From NCBI GenBank assembly GCA_033439255.1, contig CM065882.1:2790001-2854000 (forward strand): a stretch of 64,000 nt of DNA, given 5' to 3'. This DNA comes from Hericium rajendrae. Taxonomy: Eukaryota; Basidiomycota; Agaricomycetes; Russulales; Hericiaceae. Each line of letters starts with the position of its first letter. Position 1 is the stretch's first letter. Shown piece after piece: positions 9,390-21,701 of this stretch. The notes beneath the pieces are model-generated. The model ran no database searches. It saw only the letters and a list, made by a program, of their open reading frames with translations, and was not told the origin of the DNA. Made by a program: the position numbers and the translations under genes.

Positions 9390-11857
9390 CTACTGCTCCT
9401 GCTCCCTCACAACTCCTCGAATTAAATCATTCAGGCCCAGATTACGTTCGATCTAGAAATTAGCGTCAAAAACATTCAGAGATCTATGCTAGTGATATGG
9501 GAACGGACCTCTTTCTTCACTTGGATATCGTCCTTTCCAGCAGACGATCTGAACACGGAGTCGATCTCTTCCAGAGATACATTCGCTGTCTCGGGGACGA
9601 TGTACGTGGACCAAAGATATGCTGCGAAGCAAGCACACGCAAAAATTCCGAAAGTGCCTCTGCAATAGCCAATCATGCCGTTAGTGTCTGACTGTCAGCG
9701 TCAGGCATTCCGACCAGGACTCACGCAGGCGATCGTTCCATCAGCGCCGGGGTCACCAAACCGATGAGGACTGAACAATCAATTATTAGTCCAGAATGGT
9801 GATGAACAGAGAACGTGATGGGGGCATACAGTTGTTCAACCAGTTTGACGCTGTGGAGAGCGACACACCCTTGCTCTCTCATCGAAAGAGGGAAGACTTC
9901 GCTAGGCAGGATCCATGAAATCGGACCGAAGCTCACGCCATATGCTGCTGTGAATACATATACCGCCCTATAGTAAATGGTCACTTCCTACACGACGAAT
10001 GTCAAGGTCTGAAACCATACCCTACTGCGATCCACGCAGCGCCAGCGTGGCTATCCCATTGACCGGAATAATGGTTGATCTTAAGACGCAAAACTTGAAT
10101 TGAATCCCGGTGATCGGCTGCGTGATCGCTTACCAGGAGTGAAATCACCAGATGCGAGATCCCCATGAAAGCACTTCCTCCTCTCAGAAGCGGCTTGCGA
10201 CCTGATCAACACACGTTTAACAGGGCTCTGGCAAGGTCAAATCACATCACTTACCACATCGGTCTATATACAGAATGGCAGGGAAAACTGCGATGAACTG
10301 AACGATGTTCACGCCGCCGGAGACCAGAAGATTGATCTTGTCGCCGGTGAAGCCAAGGCTCTGCATGAGCAAGGGACCATAGTAGATTAGCGCGTTGATC
10401 CCGCTCCATTCTGATGCGGAATTCAAGCTCTTGAGCATGAACAACACTTCGATTTCTAATGAAGTAGCTCACGTTGGAAGAACATGATCATCACAGCGAT
10501 CAATGTTCGGTCGATATACTTCCGATCAAACAATCTTCTCCAGGCCAGTGCTTCTCCGCGAAGGTAATTCTTCGTATCAGTCCTTGTGGTCTGCTGGATC
10601 AGCTCTGCTTCTACCTGCATCTCTAACAGCTCGATCTATGTGGAGAATCAGCTTCACGGACTTAACTAGAAGGAAGATGACCAACCTGCAGAAGGGGGTC
10701 ACTCTCCGCCTCCAAGGGTGAACGAAGGCGCAGCCTCGCTAGAGATGCCAGAGCGGCATCTCTTCTGCCCTGATACACCAGAAGGCGGGGAGATGGCGGC
10801 AGAAAGAATGCCCCTATTGCGAGAATGATACCGGGAACTAGCTGCAAGCCTAACGGAATTCGCCATGAAGCACTGCCATCGACTGTGTAGTTCAGAGGAT
10901 CATCAGAGGTACGAGATACATCAACTGGGAGCGCGCTCACTGTTGCGAGTGAAGAAGCCAGTCCAGAAGCCAAGAACACACCCAAAGACGATCGAGAATT
11001 GCTCGAGCGCCATGAGTGAGCCTCTTACTTCCGGCGGGCTAATCTCTGCCATGTATAATGGTGAGAGCATACTGAGAATCGGCTTCAGTCATACAAGTTC
11101 GTGACCTGAAAATAGACATCGACGCACGCACCTCAGGGAGCCGACGCCGAGTCCACCAATGGCTCTGCCGAGCACGAGGTGGTTCAAGGACCTCGCCCAG
11201 GATTGCGAAGTAGAACCAATGCAAAAGACCGCTATATTATGTGCTTCCTTTTAGAGAAGAAACACCTGAATGGAAGTGACTTACTGCACGCGACCACGAT
11301 GGACGAGCGTCTCGAGATCTTATCCGCCAGAATCCCTGACCCAAGTGCTCCGAAAGACAGCCCAACTCCAGTACGGCAGCTGAATTGAAATCAGCCCAGC
11401 TCAGCGCGAAATGCCGACGGCCGTCTAGAAGACGCACTCACTCATTAATCCCCTCTCCCATGCACCAATGGGCCAACGCTGCACGAAATCTTTCATCACC
11501 AACACATTGGCAATGACGCCCTGATCGTATCCGAATGTGAGCCCGCCGATGGACGCGAACACAGCACAGCCGAATGCGTAGTAATTGTGGATGAGGCCCG
11601 CGATGCCTTTCGGACCGTACGCGTAGCTGTACGACTCTCCATCCGGATGGACGGTCAAGAAGCCACCATGAAGTGCGACATGTCGTTCCTCTGGCGATGC
11701 ACCGAGGTGCAGCTGCGAAGAGTTGTCGAGCTGAGGACCGTCCTGGTCCGAAGAGTCAGATAGCGCTAAGTAGCCATCAGGCCTTCGGCTGGGTGTGGTC
11801 TATGATTGAATGGTAGTCAGCACATGTGGCTTCCTCAGATGAATAGAACAAGCACCA
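9390..11857 (-). CDS. MFS sugar transporter (sugar porter family)
   Basis: Twelve-helix sugar/H+ symporter of the plasma membrane. Sugar-porter signatures are seen along the exons: FGYDQGVIANV in helix 1, a charged loop rich in Arg before PPEVRGS-like sequence in the first half, ASWRIPLGLQLVPGI, LPPSPRLLVYQG after helix 6, NALIYYGPLLMQSLGF in helix 7, GPISWILPSEVFPL in helix 10 and IVPETANVSLEEID after helix 12. The last exon (9390-9452) gives IERNLGLNDLIRGVVREQEQ and the stop, joined to VKKE by a 60 nt intron. The 5' end is uncertain. The N-terminal frame is open from an acceptor near 11800 without an ATG. A plausible first exon is an isolated ATG at 11855-11857, giving MTTPSRRPDGYLALSD. The substrate cannot be read from sequence. 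Confidence 0.85.
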
Positions 11858-12532
11858 TAAATTGCAGGATCCCCAGTCAGAACGAGCTTTCGTAGTATGT
11901 CTAGGTGAGCACGGTCACCGGTGGGGTCGTGGTCTTGAAGCTGTTTAGGCGTCTGTGCCGATCGAAGTACTTTGCACAGCTTCAAGCTATACGTTGCCGA
12001 CAGCTTACACAACGGCGGTCAGATTCTCCGGCATTGCGACCTCACGAAGATATTGTTCGCTAAGAGCATACTTCCAAGTTCTGGCACAGAAAATGACCAT
12101 ATATTGTACTGAAGCCTAAATACGACATCTCGTCTCCAGGAATGAAAGCGGAGCCAAGTCATGGATAAATAAATAAAGGATGGAATAAGTACACAGGACG
12201 CCAATGCGCAGAAGGGGAAAGTAGCCTGCATGATCCCAGTCGGCCAGGCGTATGTGTAAGGCGGCCATCTGTACATAGGTATAAGTAGGGCCGGGGTAGA
12301 TCAGCCACAGGGATGAAGAACTAAACTAACGATGCCGGATCGGGGGAAGTGACCATGCGGGTAAGTGAGTGAGTGAATGGCATGAACATCTGGACAGGGC
12401 ACCGGGCAGTACGAAGGAAACGGTGATCCCAGCAGTTAAGCTGGCCAAGATATAACGGGCTGGATCCGAGAAAAGAGGTGAGAAGGGTAGCGCAAACGGA
12501 GTGATTTTGCGACTGTGAGTGTTGGGGTACTT
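11858..12532. other. Intergenic region
   Basis: Upstream side of the sugar porter and downstream side of the next membrane-protein gene. No gene recognised. Short open frames here lack conserved sequence. Confidence 0.5.
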
Positions 12533-13884
12533 TTACATAGCCTTCGGACTAGGCGGTATCGGGAAGTTGCTGATGCTCGCATTCTCCGCGGTCATGAAGG
12601 CCGACTCCACCGACGTCGACACCATGGACGATCGTATAGTATCTCTGTTGCCTGGTTCACCAGGTCCGTCGAGGGCGGCGAGGAGCGAGTCGATGGCCTG
12701 GCCCGCGCGTACCGTATCGGCCTCGCTGACGTCTGACCGCCTGGTGACGGTCGAGCGTCTAGATCTTGTCTTCACCGAGTGGTTGTCCGCGAAAGGATTG
12801 CTGCGGCTGCGTGGGATATCTGCGTGTGCAGCGAAGAAGGGATTTGCGACGCTCCTTCTGGACTCGATTTCATCTGCGAAGGGATTCTGTTTTCTCCAGA
12901 TGGACGCCCATTCTTATCGCTGGGCGCTTCATCCATCGTGAGCACCTCCGCGGACTCCCAGTGATGTGGATGAGAGGCGGTCGCAGGAGGCGTCTGCCTC
13001 GCCATGACCGTGGTAGGTGACATATCTGCGGAAACATGGTTGGAGCTGGGGCCGAGGGACAAAAATGAATCGTGCGCCGTCTCTCCGTCCCACGACACGA
13101 CGGGAGAGCCTTCGGCTGTACGGCCTACGAAAGGCCGCTCAGGCGGTGCGCTTGCAAAGTCCTTCGCAAGGTCAGGATGGTACTTGGCAAAGTTGGGCAT
13201 AGTCGACATATCGAAATTGTGGCCGTCGGAGGTCGGGCCCTTCTCCTCTGAAACGGAGCGAAGGCTTGGTGTTTTGTTGAACAGACGAAGACCATCGGCA
13301 TCCCCAGCCTTTTCTGCCGTATCCTTCTCCTGCGATGCATTCGGCTTGGCCATGCCTTCCCAGCGATCGTCATCCTCACCCAACTTGCTCCAAGGTTCCA
13401 ATTTGGAGCGGCGACGCTCATCCTCCCCTGCGCATTGCGGTTGCGAGATGCTGAAGATGGCGTTGAGCCGTCGCGCGGGCGTTGGGGACGAGCTTTGGGG
13501 GTAGTCCTTTTCAGGAACAACCGCACGAGGAGGACGAGGGCGGCTAGAACTGCAGCCGCGCCGATGCAGATGCCGATGACAGCACCTGTGGATAGCGAAG
13601 AGCCACTCCCCGAAGAGGATGGGGATTGCGCAGAGGCCGGGGAAGAAGTAGGGCTGGTGGTGGCTAGTACCGACGAGGTTGAAGGTAATTCGACAAGCGT
13701 TCCGGAGGCGAGCGGTAGGAAGACGCTAGAAGGGACACCGCTGCCTTGGCCTGTGAGGAGCTGAGTGTCGGTGGGCTGGCTAGAGGGTGCTATGGTGCCT
13801 GAACCAATGCCATCGCCCGGAAGGGAGGGCAAGTGGGTCGGCGCCTTGACGTTTGAGAAGGAGGTGCTTGGGCGTGATGTGCAT
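12533..13884 (-). CDS. Single-pass membrane protein with Ser/Thr-rich ectodomain, function unknown
   Basis: A basidiomycete-type membrane protein with a Ser/Thr/Pro-rich N-terminal region (for example VLATTSPTSSPASAQSPSS), one membrane segment (AVIGICIGAAAVLAALVLLV) and a long cytoplasmic tail. Two ordinary 62 nt GT-AG introns join the tail. The first links TPKAR to EDERRRSKLEPWSKLGEDD. The second links HHWE to KQNPFADEIESRRSV. The tail then holds two copies of an RSRSNPFAD-like motif and ends PIPPSPKAM at 12533. The start is uncertain. MHITPKHLLLKRQGADPLA at 13884 looks like the family's usual N terminus but is one frame off from the next block (PGDGIGSGTIAPSS) near 13815. I do not recognise a function; the general layout resembles other fungal cell-surface sensor-like proteins. 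Confidence 0.6.
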
Positions 13885-14631
13885 TATTGCCAGTTGGTGA
13901 GGGCGACGAACAAATCGTACAATGAGCGGAAGGGTGTCAACGAGTGTACAGAAACTGTCCACGAGTGCACAGATGGGCAAGCTTCAAGATAAATATTGCG
14001 AAAGTGAGGATACGAGCAGCGCTGGTCTACGATAGCTGTGGCGGACCAATGAGTCCGAGCGCATCGAAATTGAACAAAAAAACGCACCAGATCAGAGACT
14101 TCCGGGAACATTCAAAGCAGAAGTAGAATAGGAGCTGAAGATGGGGAAAATCAGCCTGCACCGGAGGGGGAGGGGGTAGGGCGTCGACGGTGACGGGAGA
14201 CGAATGTGAAACGATGTTTGTCCAGAGCCAAACACTGTTGTCGCAGGCAAGCGTGCGATATTCCCTTTTTCGCCGAATTTCCATCATAGCAACCACGGGC
14301 GTTCATCATCTCAAATATCATTTCCACTGGCCGCCGGGAACGGCCTCCCCTGAGTGCAGGCTCACAAGGAAGAGCTTGAGCTCTTCAGTCAAATTAGGTG
14401 TAATTGCTTTTAATGACCAGCCTCATCCAACTGTTGATCATTCTCTCGCTAGACTCTATCACCAATGTGATTGGCGTTGCAGCAGGAAACGGACCATTTT
14501 TGCAATCAAGGTCTTCGCATCACAACGGAAAGCATCACCGCTCATGATCAAAATCATCGTTTTGTGCAGTCATAACAGGTTATTGGTACATTCAAGACGC
14601 TATGAATTCTCGCTATTTTCAGTATCTCGGC
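13885..14631. other. Intergenic region
   Basis: About 750 bases upstream of the membrane-protein gene and downstream of the NmrA-like gene. No gene or RNA recognised. Confidence 0.5.
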
Positions 14632-16080
14632 TCACTGCTGTTTTGCAGCGAGTGCTTCCACCTCCGGCTTGATGCTTGCGAGGAAATCCTTCGTGGTCCT
14701 CGTCGGCTTCCACCCGATGCTCTTGGAATTCTCCGCACGCGCACGGGAGTTCACGCCAAGGTATGATCCCTATGACATCAACCATGATAATGAGCACAAC
14801 CTCCGGGCGGACACATTCCGGACGCATTCCAAACTCACGCCGAAGAACTTCTGGTTTTCCTCGTCCGTGAACGTCGTCACCTCCGGGGTCTTGCTCTTCC
14901 CCAGCTCGTAAACAGCCTTGCCGATCTCCTTTGAAACGTCAATGAGACGGTGCTCGCCGTTCACGGCGAAGAAGAATCCCTCCCGACCGTGAGGCGTGGC
15001 ATCCGCATTCTCCAGGACGCGATTGAAAAGAGTGATGTAGAGCTTGGCGACTGGCGATGCGAAAGACGTCAACCAGGCGATATCAACGATATAGCTGGAT
15101 ACGCACCATCGCGGATATCCACATTGGGCCACAGGTTCTTCCCTTCGCCCACTACACCAGCCTGGCCTCTGGCCAAGGACGCCTTGACCAGCCAAGGCAC
15201 CTGGACTGAATGCGGGTTGGAAATGCCAAGGTCAAACAATTTCCCAGTGGCAATGCCGTAGATCGTGCCCGGCAAGATGATGTAGGTGTGAGCATAGCCT
15301 GTACGGTGCTATGATCAGTATGTTGGGAAGGAGCAGTGCGCGTTTGATGACCTTGCTTGTCGGCTTCGACAACTTTCAGATCTGTGTCGCGGTGAATCTG
15401 CGTGTCAGGAAGCGATTCAATCTGCTCCGGGTTGTTGTCGTAGTAGATGGTGTCCGTCTCTTTCTCACCCGCGGCATCATCTGCAAGGACACCTGGAGAT
15501 CAGACAATAGCCGTCAGCATGCAAGCCCGCTGTACCACAGTTTGTTGTGCTTACCCGTGCCAGACTGGCGACGTATGCTTGATCAGATGCAAGTGGAACT
15601 AGTGACAGGATATGCAACGTACCGTATGAATCAGGACAGGAACTTTGCCCGTCTTCTCGTGCTTCTTCTTGAGCCCTTCCAGGATTGCCATGTTCCCCTT
15701 GTAATGGTCGGCATCCGCCTGTAATCGGGCAAGATATCAGGTCATTCAAAAAGTCCACCTTAAAATGTCATCTTACCACGTTGATCACGATGTCTGCCTG
15801 GGATGCCAGCTCTGCGAGCTTCTCAGTATCGTCGAGGGAACCTAGTGCCGTCTTCAATCCGAGCCCGTTCAACTTGTTCGCTTTGTCCTCATTGCGGACG
15901 TAGGCAGTGATCTCGAACTGCTCTGCCTTCGGGTGACTGAGCAGCTCTTGAATAACGCTACCACCGATGTAGCCTAGACATCGACATTGACGATCTTGGT
16001 CAATAGATTCGATATCAGATGGACTTTGTGAACGCACCTGTCGCGCCAGTGACGAAGATATGGATTTTTCCGCTGGTCAT
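14632..16080 (-). CDS. NmrA-like / atypical SDR NAD(P)-binding protein
   Basis: Rossmann-fold protein of the NAD-dependent epimerase/NmrA superfamily, about 350 residues. The N terminus MTSGKIHIFVTGATG is split by an intron and continues YIGGSVIQELL, giving the TGxxGxxG nucleotide-binding loop. Further blocks in order are ADIVINV, VPVLIHTSGTGVL, YAHTYIILPGTIYG, VPWLVKASLARGQAG, DLYITLFNRVLENADA and a C-terminal GWKPTRTTKDFLASIKPE before the stop at 14632. At least five exons. Relatives are uncharacterised fungal NAD(P)-binding proteins; a specific substrate cannot be given. A TATA-like GTATATAAGG lies about 78 nt upstream of the ATG (plus-strand 16156-16165). Confidence 0.85.
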
Positions 16081-17269
16081 GTTTCGTACTTGTTCACTCT
16101 GGGCTGTTTCTGAGATCTGATAGAGATGTGTGTTCTCGCTCTCAATCTTACTCGCCTTATATACTTCTGCCAACGATCGCATGATATCCGCCCACGGCTT
16201 TTCTCCTCAGTACTTGTTATGCCTTTGTCATCCATGCCTCCGTGGTGTCATCCAACAGTATACTGACGTCACCGATGCCTTCGGGCGGTCACACTGAAGT
16301 GATTATGTCTGCTGGCAAACTATCGAGCACTGGTGTGCTATTTAGCCAGGGTCGTCTGAAATCTGTATGGTTGCAGCCACAAAGCCTTTCCTCTGAGCTT
16401 TCAAAGCAAGAAAGAAGCTGCATAATACAGCGTGCCTGACAGTGAAAACCGCAGGGACAGCTTCCCATCGGAGACAATCCTGTATGTGGGTCCCGGCTTG
16501 CGAGGCTACGTGTGCATATGACGCTTCAGAACGCGCTGCAGGTTGCCAATCCGGGCAGTATCAAGGCCCGGTTCGTGTAGTGGTGTGGATAATGGGCTAG
16601 GGTGGGCTCGTCCTGTTTTGCTGAGGATATCAGACACTCGACATATGTCAGCTTTAGCAAACAAATGCAGGGATGACAAACCTCGCAGACGCAGGACGTA
16701 CGGATATCAGTCGGGTTCGCTTAAGAAGGAGAAAGAGTAACAGACCGGTCCAGGCCGCAATATGACCCTTTAAACCAGTCCATTGGGTAGAACCATGCAT
16801 GCAGGCCGCGGGTCTGTTGTTCAGTTGGGATCCGGAGAAAGCATAATGGTGGATAGGCGCGATCTTGGACAAGGCTAACGCTGACTTCAAATTTGGAAGA
16901 TGTGTTTGTTCAGTGAAAATAGACAAAATCATGTATAAGGCAAAGAAACCACTCTGGTCGGGGCAAAGGCAAATATTGAGTACGACGCGCCGACGCACCG
17001 AACGCTGTTGTCGGGGATCTCGGGATCATCAGGGCGCACGCGCGCACGCCTCAGGACGCTCATCCAATTGAACGCCGGAGACACACTTCTGTCCGTCCTC
17101 GTAATTTAGGCGCCCATGCGGAACTTTGGAATCAGCAAGGACCGGACATGATCCCTCACAGCCTTTTCCTTCTCTTGCATTCACTCTAGCAGCTTTATAC
17201 TTTGACTTGTTCAGATAGGGGCCATTAGCGACGCTGAGCTAGAGGCACCTCCAGAACCTATACTTTGAT
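16081..17269. other. Divergent intergenic region, NmrA-like gene / PriB-like factor
   Basis: Nearly 1.2 kb between two divergent genes, so it holds both promoters. Open frames such as 16654-16998 on the minus strand show no domain and no splice support. No repeat or mobile element recognised. Confidence 0.5.
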
Positions 17270-20200
17270 ATGTCCAATCCATCCGACGCTTTTCTTCCTC
17301 CCCAAGAATGGGTGCATCCCCAACAGTCCAATTATGGTCCTTCTATTGAGCTGGTACACGCTAGTACATCTCATTTGAGGTTAGCGAGAGTACCCTTTGT
17401 TCGTATTGGATTTAACACGGCCTCGGCAGAGGTGGTCATGTACATCATCCACAAACTACGTACCCGTCTTCGCAGCAATCAGGTCATCAAGCTCAAGCTC
17501 AGGGGCCATCTTACCATGATGATGCGTACCGGCTTCAGCAACCTATGCCAGATGCGTATGGAGTTCAATCCGCACCTCATATGATGTATCCGCAGGCTTC
17601 TTACACGAGCCAGACTCCTCTTGAGTACTCGCAGGTTGACGCGCAGCAGTACCAGAACGTCCATACTTCAAAGGTGCCCTCGTATCCCACTCAGCATGTC
17701 CGACAGCAGATACAGACATCTGGTGACGGATCAAGTATCAACACAGCATTGACATCACCGAATGTTATGGGATCTGCCAGTACATCATCTTCGACGCTCC
17801 AAGGCGTGCATCCGACTCCAACACAATATCCAGCAGCATATCAGCAGCAGCAGTATCCAAACGCTCAGGATTATAGGTCTGGGGGGAGGCCTGAGGCCTT
17901 CTCGCACCACTCGAAGCGCCATCGCTCAGAGGACTACGACGTGGAGGAGGAGGAGGATTTCGCGGCGGCTCCCCAGTTAGACCCGAATTCCCAGAGCGCG
18001 ATGAGCGCGTTCAAGCGTGCTTGTGCCCGATGCAGGCAGCTCAAGGTGCGCAGGCAGTGTTTGCTTACACTATCTCCGCTCAAGCTACGCTATTCTTGTA
18101 CCAGGTCAGGTGTGACTTCAAGGACGATCAGGACTCTTGTGAGCGGTGTGTCAAGGGCTCTCACGAATGCGTGATACCGGGACGGAAGAAGCGACGGCCT
18201 CCCCCGTAAGCATCAATCTCGTCGTATGGAAACGTACCGGCTGCTTATCTTTATACGGATACAGTAAACGTGAGATCCTCATCACGAAAATCCGAGAGCA
18301 AGCGGCTCAGATCGAAGAGCTCATGGGTCAGCTTGAGGTGGTTCAAGCTAAAGCTGCCAAATCGACGCAGGCCGCCAACAATTTATCGCGGGACTTTCAA
18401 GGCAAGGCATCGCTTAGTACACCCGCCAGCCCGTCAGCGCCACGCTCTTCAACTGGCTCGATAGAGCCCGAAGACACTTCATCCTCACCTGCTGGTGAAT
18501 ATCGGTACTCTAACTGCGAGGACCCCACCGAGTGGATCGCAGAAGCGCGCCAAAAGCTGGAGGCATTTGGCACCTTCGTAGGTCTCGGTGGTGGCAGTGC
18601 AAGCCGCAGTTTCTTCGTCGAGTCCGATACAGAAGACTCCTCGTCTGGCCTCGAAGAGTTCAGTGTCGTGGTCAGAGAAGCCAGCGATCCCGATGAAGGA
18701 CACGACAAAGAAGAGCGGCAAGCCCAATCCAGCCTCTCCCGACATTCAAGGCAGAAGGAATCACGCAAAAAGGGGCAAATGATCGGCTTGCCGACGGCAG
18801 CTAGTCCCTTCGGAATGATGGCAACGCTGAGCGTCAAGCAAAGACTCCGCTCAATGAGCGTCTGCAGTGACAAAAGCGACCTGGGCGTGGCGAACCAGAA
18901 TTTCTTCAGAGCAAGTACGTTAAAGTACTCTTCATACCAACAAAATCTGGCTGGATAACATTTTTATCCCAGGTCCTGATCCCGAGCCTACCAGGCTCAG
19001 CGTGTATGGGCATAATTTCCCGCAGCTGCTCAAGAAAAACATCATCACTCCGGAGGAGGCAGAGAAATTATTTAAAATGTGAGCATCTCTGTCTTTGCTA
19101 TAATTGCCTGGCATCGACTCACCCGTGTCAGCTATTTCGATTATATGAACCTGTCCGTTTCCCTTCTCGACCCCATGCTGTATACTGCTCAGCAGGTATA
19201 CTGGCGTTCTCCGTTCCTTTTCACCGTCGGTAGGTCGCCAAAGTTGTATCCGTCGGACTGAGACTGATTTTCCATTCCCAGTTTGTGCGACCGCATCACG
19301 GTATTATACGGAACGTCCAGACCTGTATCCCACGGCAATGGAATACGCTCGTCAAGAGGCAGGCGCAGCTTTTCTCGGCGGCGAGAAACGCGTCGAGGTG
19401 GTGCAGGCCTATATCCTCCTCAGCCTTTATCCCGCTCCTGCCCGCCGCTGGGATGACGACCGATGCTGGATTTACCTCGGCCAGGCGATCCGCATGGCGA
19501 TGGACATGAATCTGCATCATCCGAGCACGGCAAAACCGCAGAACGAGCAACACGCGCGCGAGATGCTCAATCGCACAAGAGCATGGCTCAACTGCTTCAA
19601 TCTCGACCGTTCGATGGGCAGTCAGTATGGGAAGACTCCGATCATCCGTAACACAGATTACGTCGCTGTCAACTCGACAACCTGGTGGAATAGCAGCAAG
19701 TATAATATGGAGAACTTCGATATACATTTGTGCTGCTACAACGAGGAGCTGAGGATGATGACCGATTTCTTGGCGAAGGTGTATAGCGATCCCCGGCATC
19801 CTACCGGCCTGAACAAGGTTTGATGCCGTTCTGGACCTTTGGTGGTACATGTGCTGACTCTCATTTTTTGTCCACTTCATGTAGGGGCTCGATCTTGAGC
19901 AGCTTGCGACAGAATATGACGACAAGTTTCAGAAACTACGAATGGATTGGTGTGCAGTCCTTGCGAAAACGGATCTCAACGATGCGCAGAACCGCTTCCG
20001 TATTGGTCTCCTGAAATTGGCATTTAGCTACGCTCGGCTCGTCACGCTCGCATTTGGATTTCAACATGCATTCGGGAAGAGTGCATCAGACGAGAATCCA
20101 TTTTTAGTCCGAGTATGTTGTAGAGGCTTTGTGTCATGCTTCTTGGAGTTAACGCCACTCGTCAGTGCCTTCGAGCGGCCTCCGATGTTATAAGCTCTAT

Positions 20201-21052
20201 GGTGGACGACATTGGCATTCCGTCACAGAGTGAGTCTTAGAATCGTAAGGAGCCGCACTTGATTGACGGATTCTGCAGAAATTTACGTCCGCCATGGACC
20301 AGAGGCTCAGACCGTCTTCGTTACATTCGCTTGCACGTTCCTCATCAAAGTGAGTCATTCTATCACGAAGAAAGATTTCTATAAACTCATCCCATCTTCC
20401 TCAATGATAGCTTCTACTGCCGAAATATGCAGCCTACGTTGGACCAGAAGAGCGCATGGAGATCATAAAGCTAGTGGAGCGTGCGACTGACTTTCTCAGT
20501 TCCACAGACGTCGCCCTCGATGACCGCCACTGTTTACGAGTGTACGCGCGCTTCATCAAGGGCCTCCTCTCCAGCGTGAAGGACACGCCAATCAATAGCC
20601 CCACACGAGACACAAGGACGAAATCATCGTTGAGCACGCTGCGATCGCCGCCCACTTCGCCAATGGACGGCCAACTGTCCATGAGCGCGCAGAATTCGCC
20701 GCAGCATCTGCATTTCGCGCCTCTTCCTCATGCGCTGGACATGCCGTTTAACCACTACGCCACGTCTGCGGCGGATGTGGGCCAGTATGGCGCGGTGCCG
20801 CCGTCGACTGAAGGGTCGAATGCTTTGGGCATCAACACCTCGGACTTCTTCCGCGCACCATTGCCGTATGAGATCGAGTTCCTCCAATCCATGCAGTATG
20901 TCTCCGGGTCGCAGGACATGATGATGCCAGGTCAGTTCGGTTCGATCTCATTACTTGCTGGAGCTTCCCTCACATGCTTTGCAGGCTTCGGTTGGATCGG
21001 GCAAATGCCGCCATTGAACCGCTACACAAATACAAGTCCTACTGTGCAATAA
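17270..21052 (+). CDS. Zn2Cys6 transcription factor, PriB/PrtT-like
   Basis: Nuclear fungal-specific transcription factor. Exon 1 (17270-17337) encodes MSNPSDAFLPPQEWVHPQQS; exon 2 starts at 17432 and is rich in Gln, Pro and Tyr. The DNA-binding cluster runs ACARCRQLKV, an intron (18046-18104), then RCDFKDDQDSCERCVKGSHEC, giving C-x2-C-x6-C-x8-C-x2-C-x6-C. A basic stretch (PGRKKRRPPP) and a coiled-coil (REILITKIREQAAQIEELMG) follow, as in dimeric members. The middle homology region holds YFDYMNLSVSLLDPMLYT, SPFLFTVVCATASRYY, YILLSLYPAPARRWDDDR and GQAIRMAMDMNLH. The last exons end NRYTNTSPTVQ. The order of blocks is that of Lentinula PriB and related regulators. It lies next to and in the same direction as the siderophore synthetases, which makes it a candidate regulator, by position only. 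Confidence 0.85.
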
Positions 21053-21701
21053 TACTTTGGAGAAATTTGGCTGTTGTATCTTGCATAGACTAAGTATCTG
21101 TATCATTCTAATAGTGTTGTATTCGGTCATGAAGCTTGTATGTATTGATAGTTTGTAAGTTAGCTTTTGGGGTCGAAATTTGAGCTTGAATTTCTTAGAT
21201 CGTCTTGTTGTCATGTAGATATTAAATGTTATGTTTCTACCAACTAGAGTTTTGGACAATATGGACATTGTCTCCCGATGGGCTTGAGGATCTCTCGGTC
21301 ATCGGCCGACGCCGCGCCGGTTCGATTGCCAAACGTAAGAAGTCTTGCGGCAGTTGCCGTCGCTGGTTCCTGCCTCAAACATAGAGGGTCCAGGAACGAT
21401 GTTTTCATGGTCAGTACTCGGTCTTCCTTAAGTCTTCCTTTGCTCGCATCGGAAAAACTTCCATTCGACTGATTTCATGCATTTCATGCCTTAATTCGCG
21501 ATAACTGTAGCCAAGACGCGTGCTCCACGAGATCTCTGCTGCCAGCGGCAACGGCAGCTCGGTAGTCCGACGTGATCTTCAGCACAACCCCTTGTCCGTC
21601 CACGGATATTGATCAAGCCTGATTACCATATGCCAGACGCGTCCGTCCTATAAGATCCTGCAGCCTGCCTCCGATCTTCCTACCGTTACATCTCGTCCAC
21701 A
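21053..21701. promoter_or_regulatory. Spacer and promoter of first siderophore synthetase
   Basis: AT-rich 3' region of the transcription factor, then the upstream region of the synthetase. A TATA-like TATAAG lies at 21649-21654, about 50 nt before the ATG at 21702, and a single GATAA at about 21498. No gene recognised. Confidence 0.45.

Noticed and set aside
13507-13526. Apparent 20 nt GT-AG intron just after the membrane segment of the single-pass protein
   Set aside because: An ordinary 62 nt intron a little further on joins the same two frames and leaves the tail sequence natural, so no ultra-short intron is needed.
19296-19925. 209-codon open frame on the minus strand
   Set aside because: Antisense shadow of the conserved middle homology region of the Zn2Cys6 factor.
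21319-21330. GGTTCGATTGC, similar to a tRNA B box
   Set aside because: No A box at the right distance and no cloverleaf could be drawn around it.
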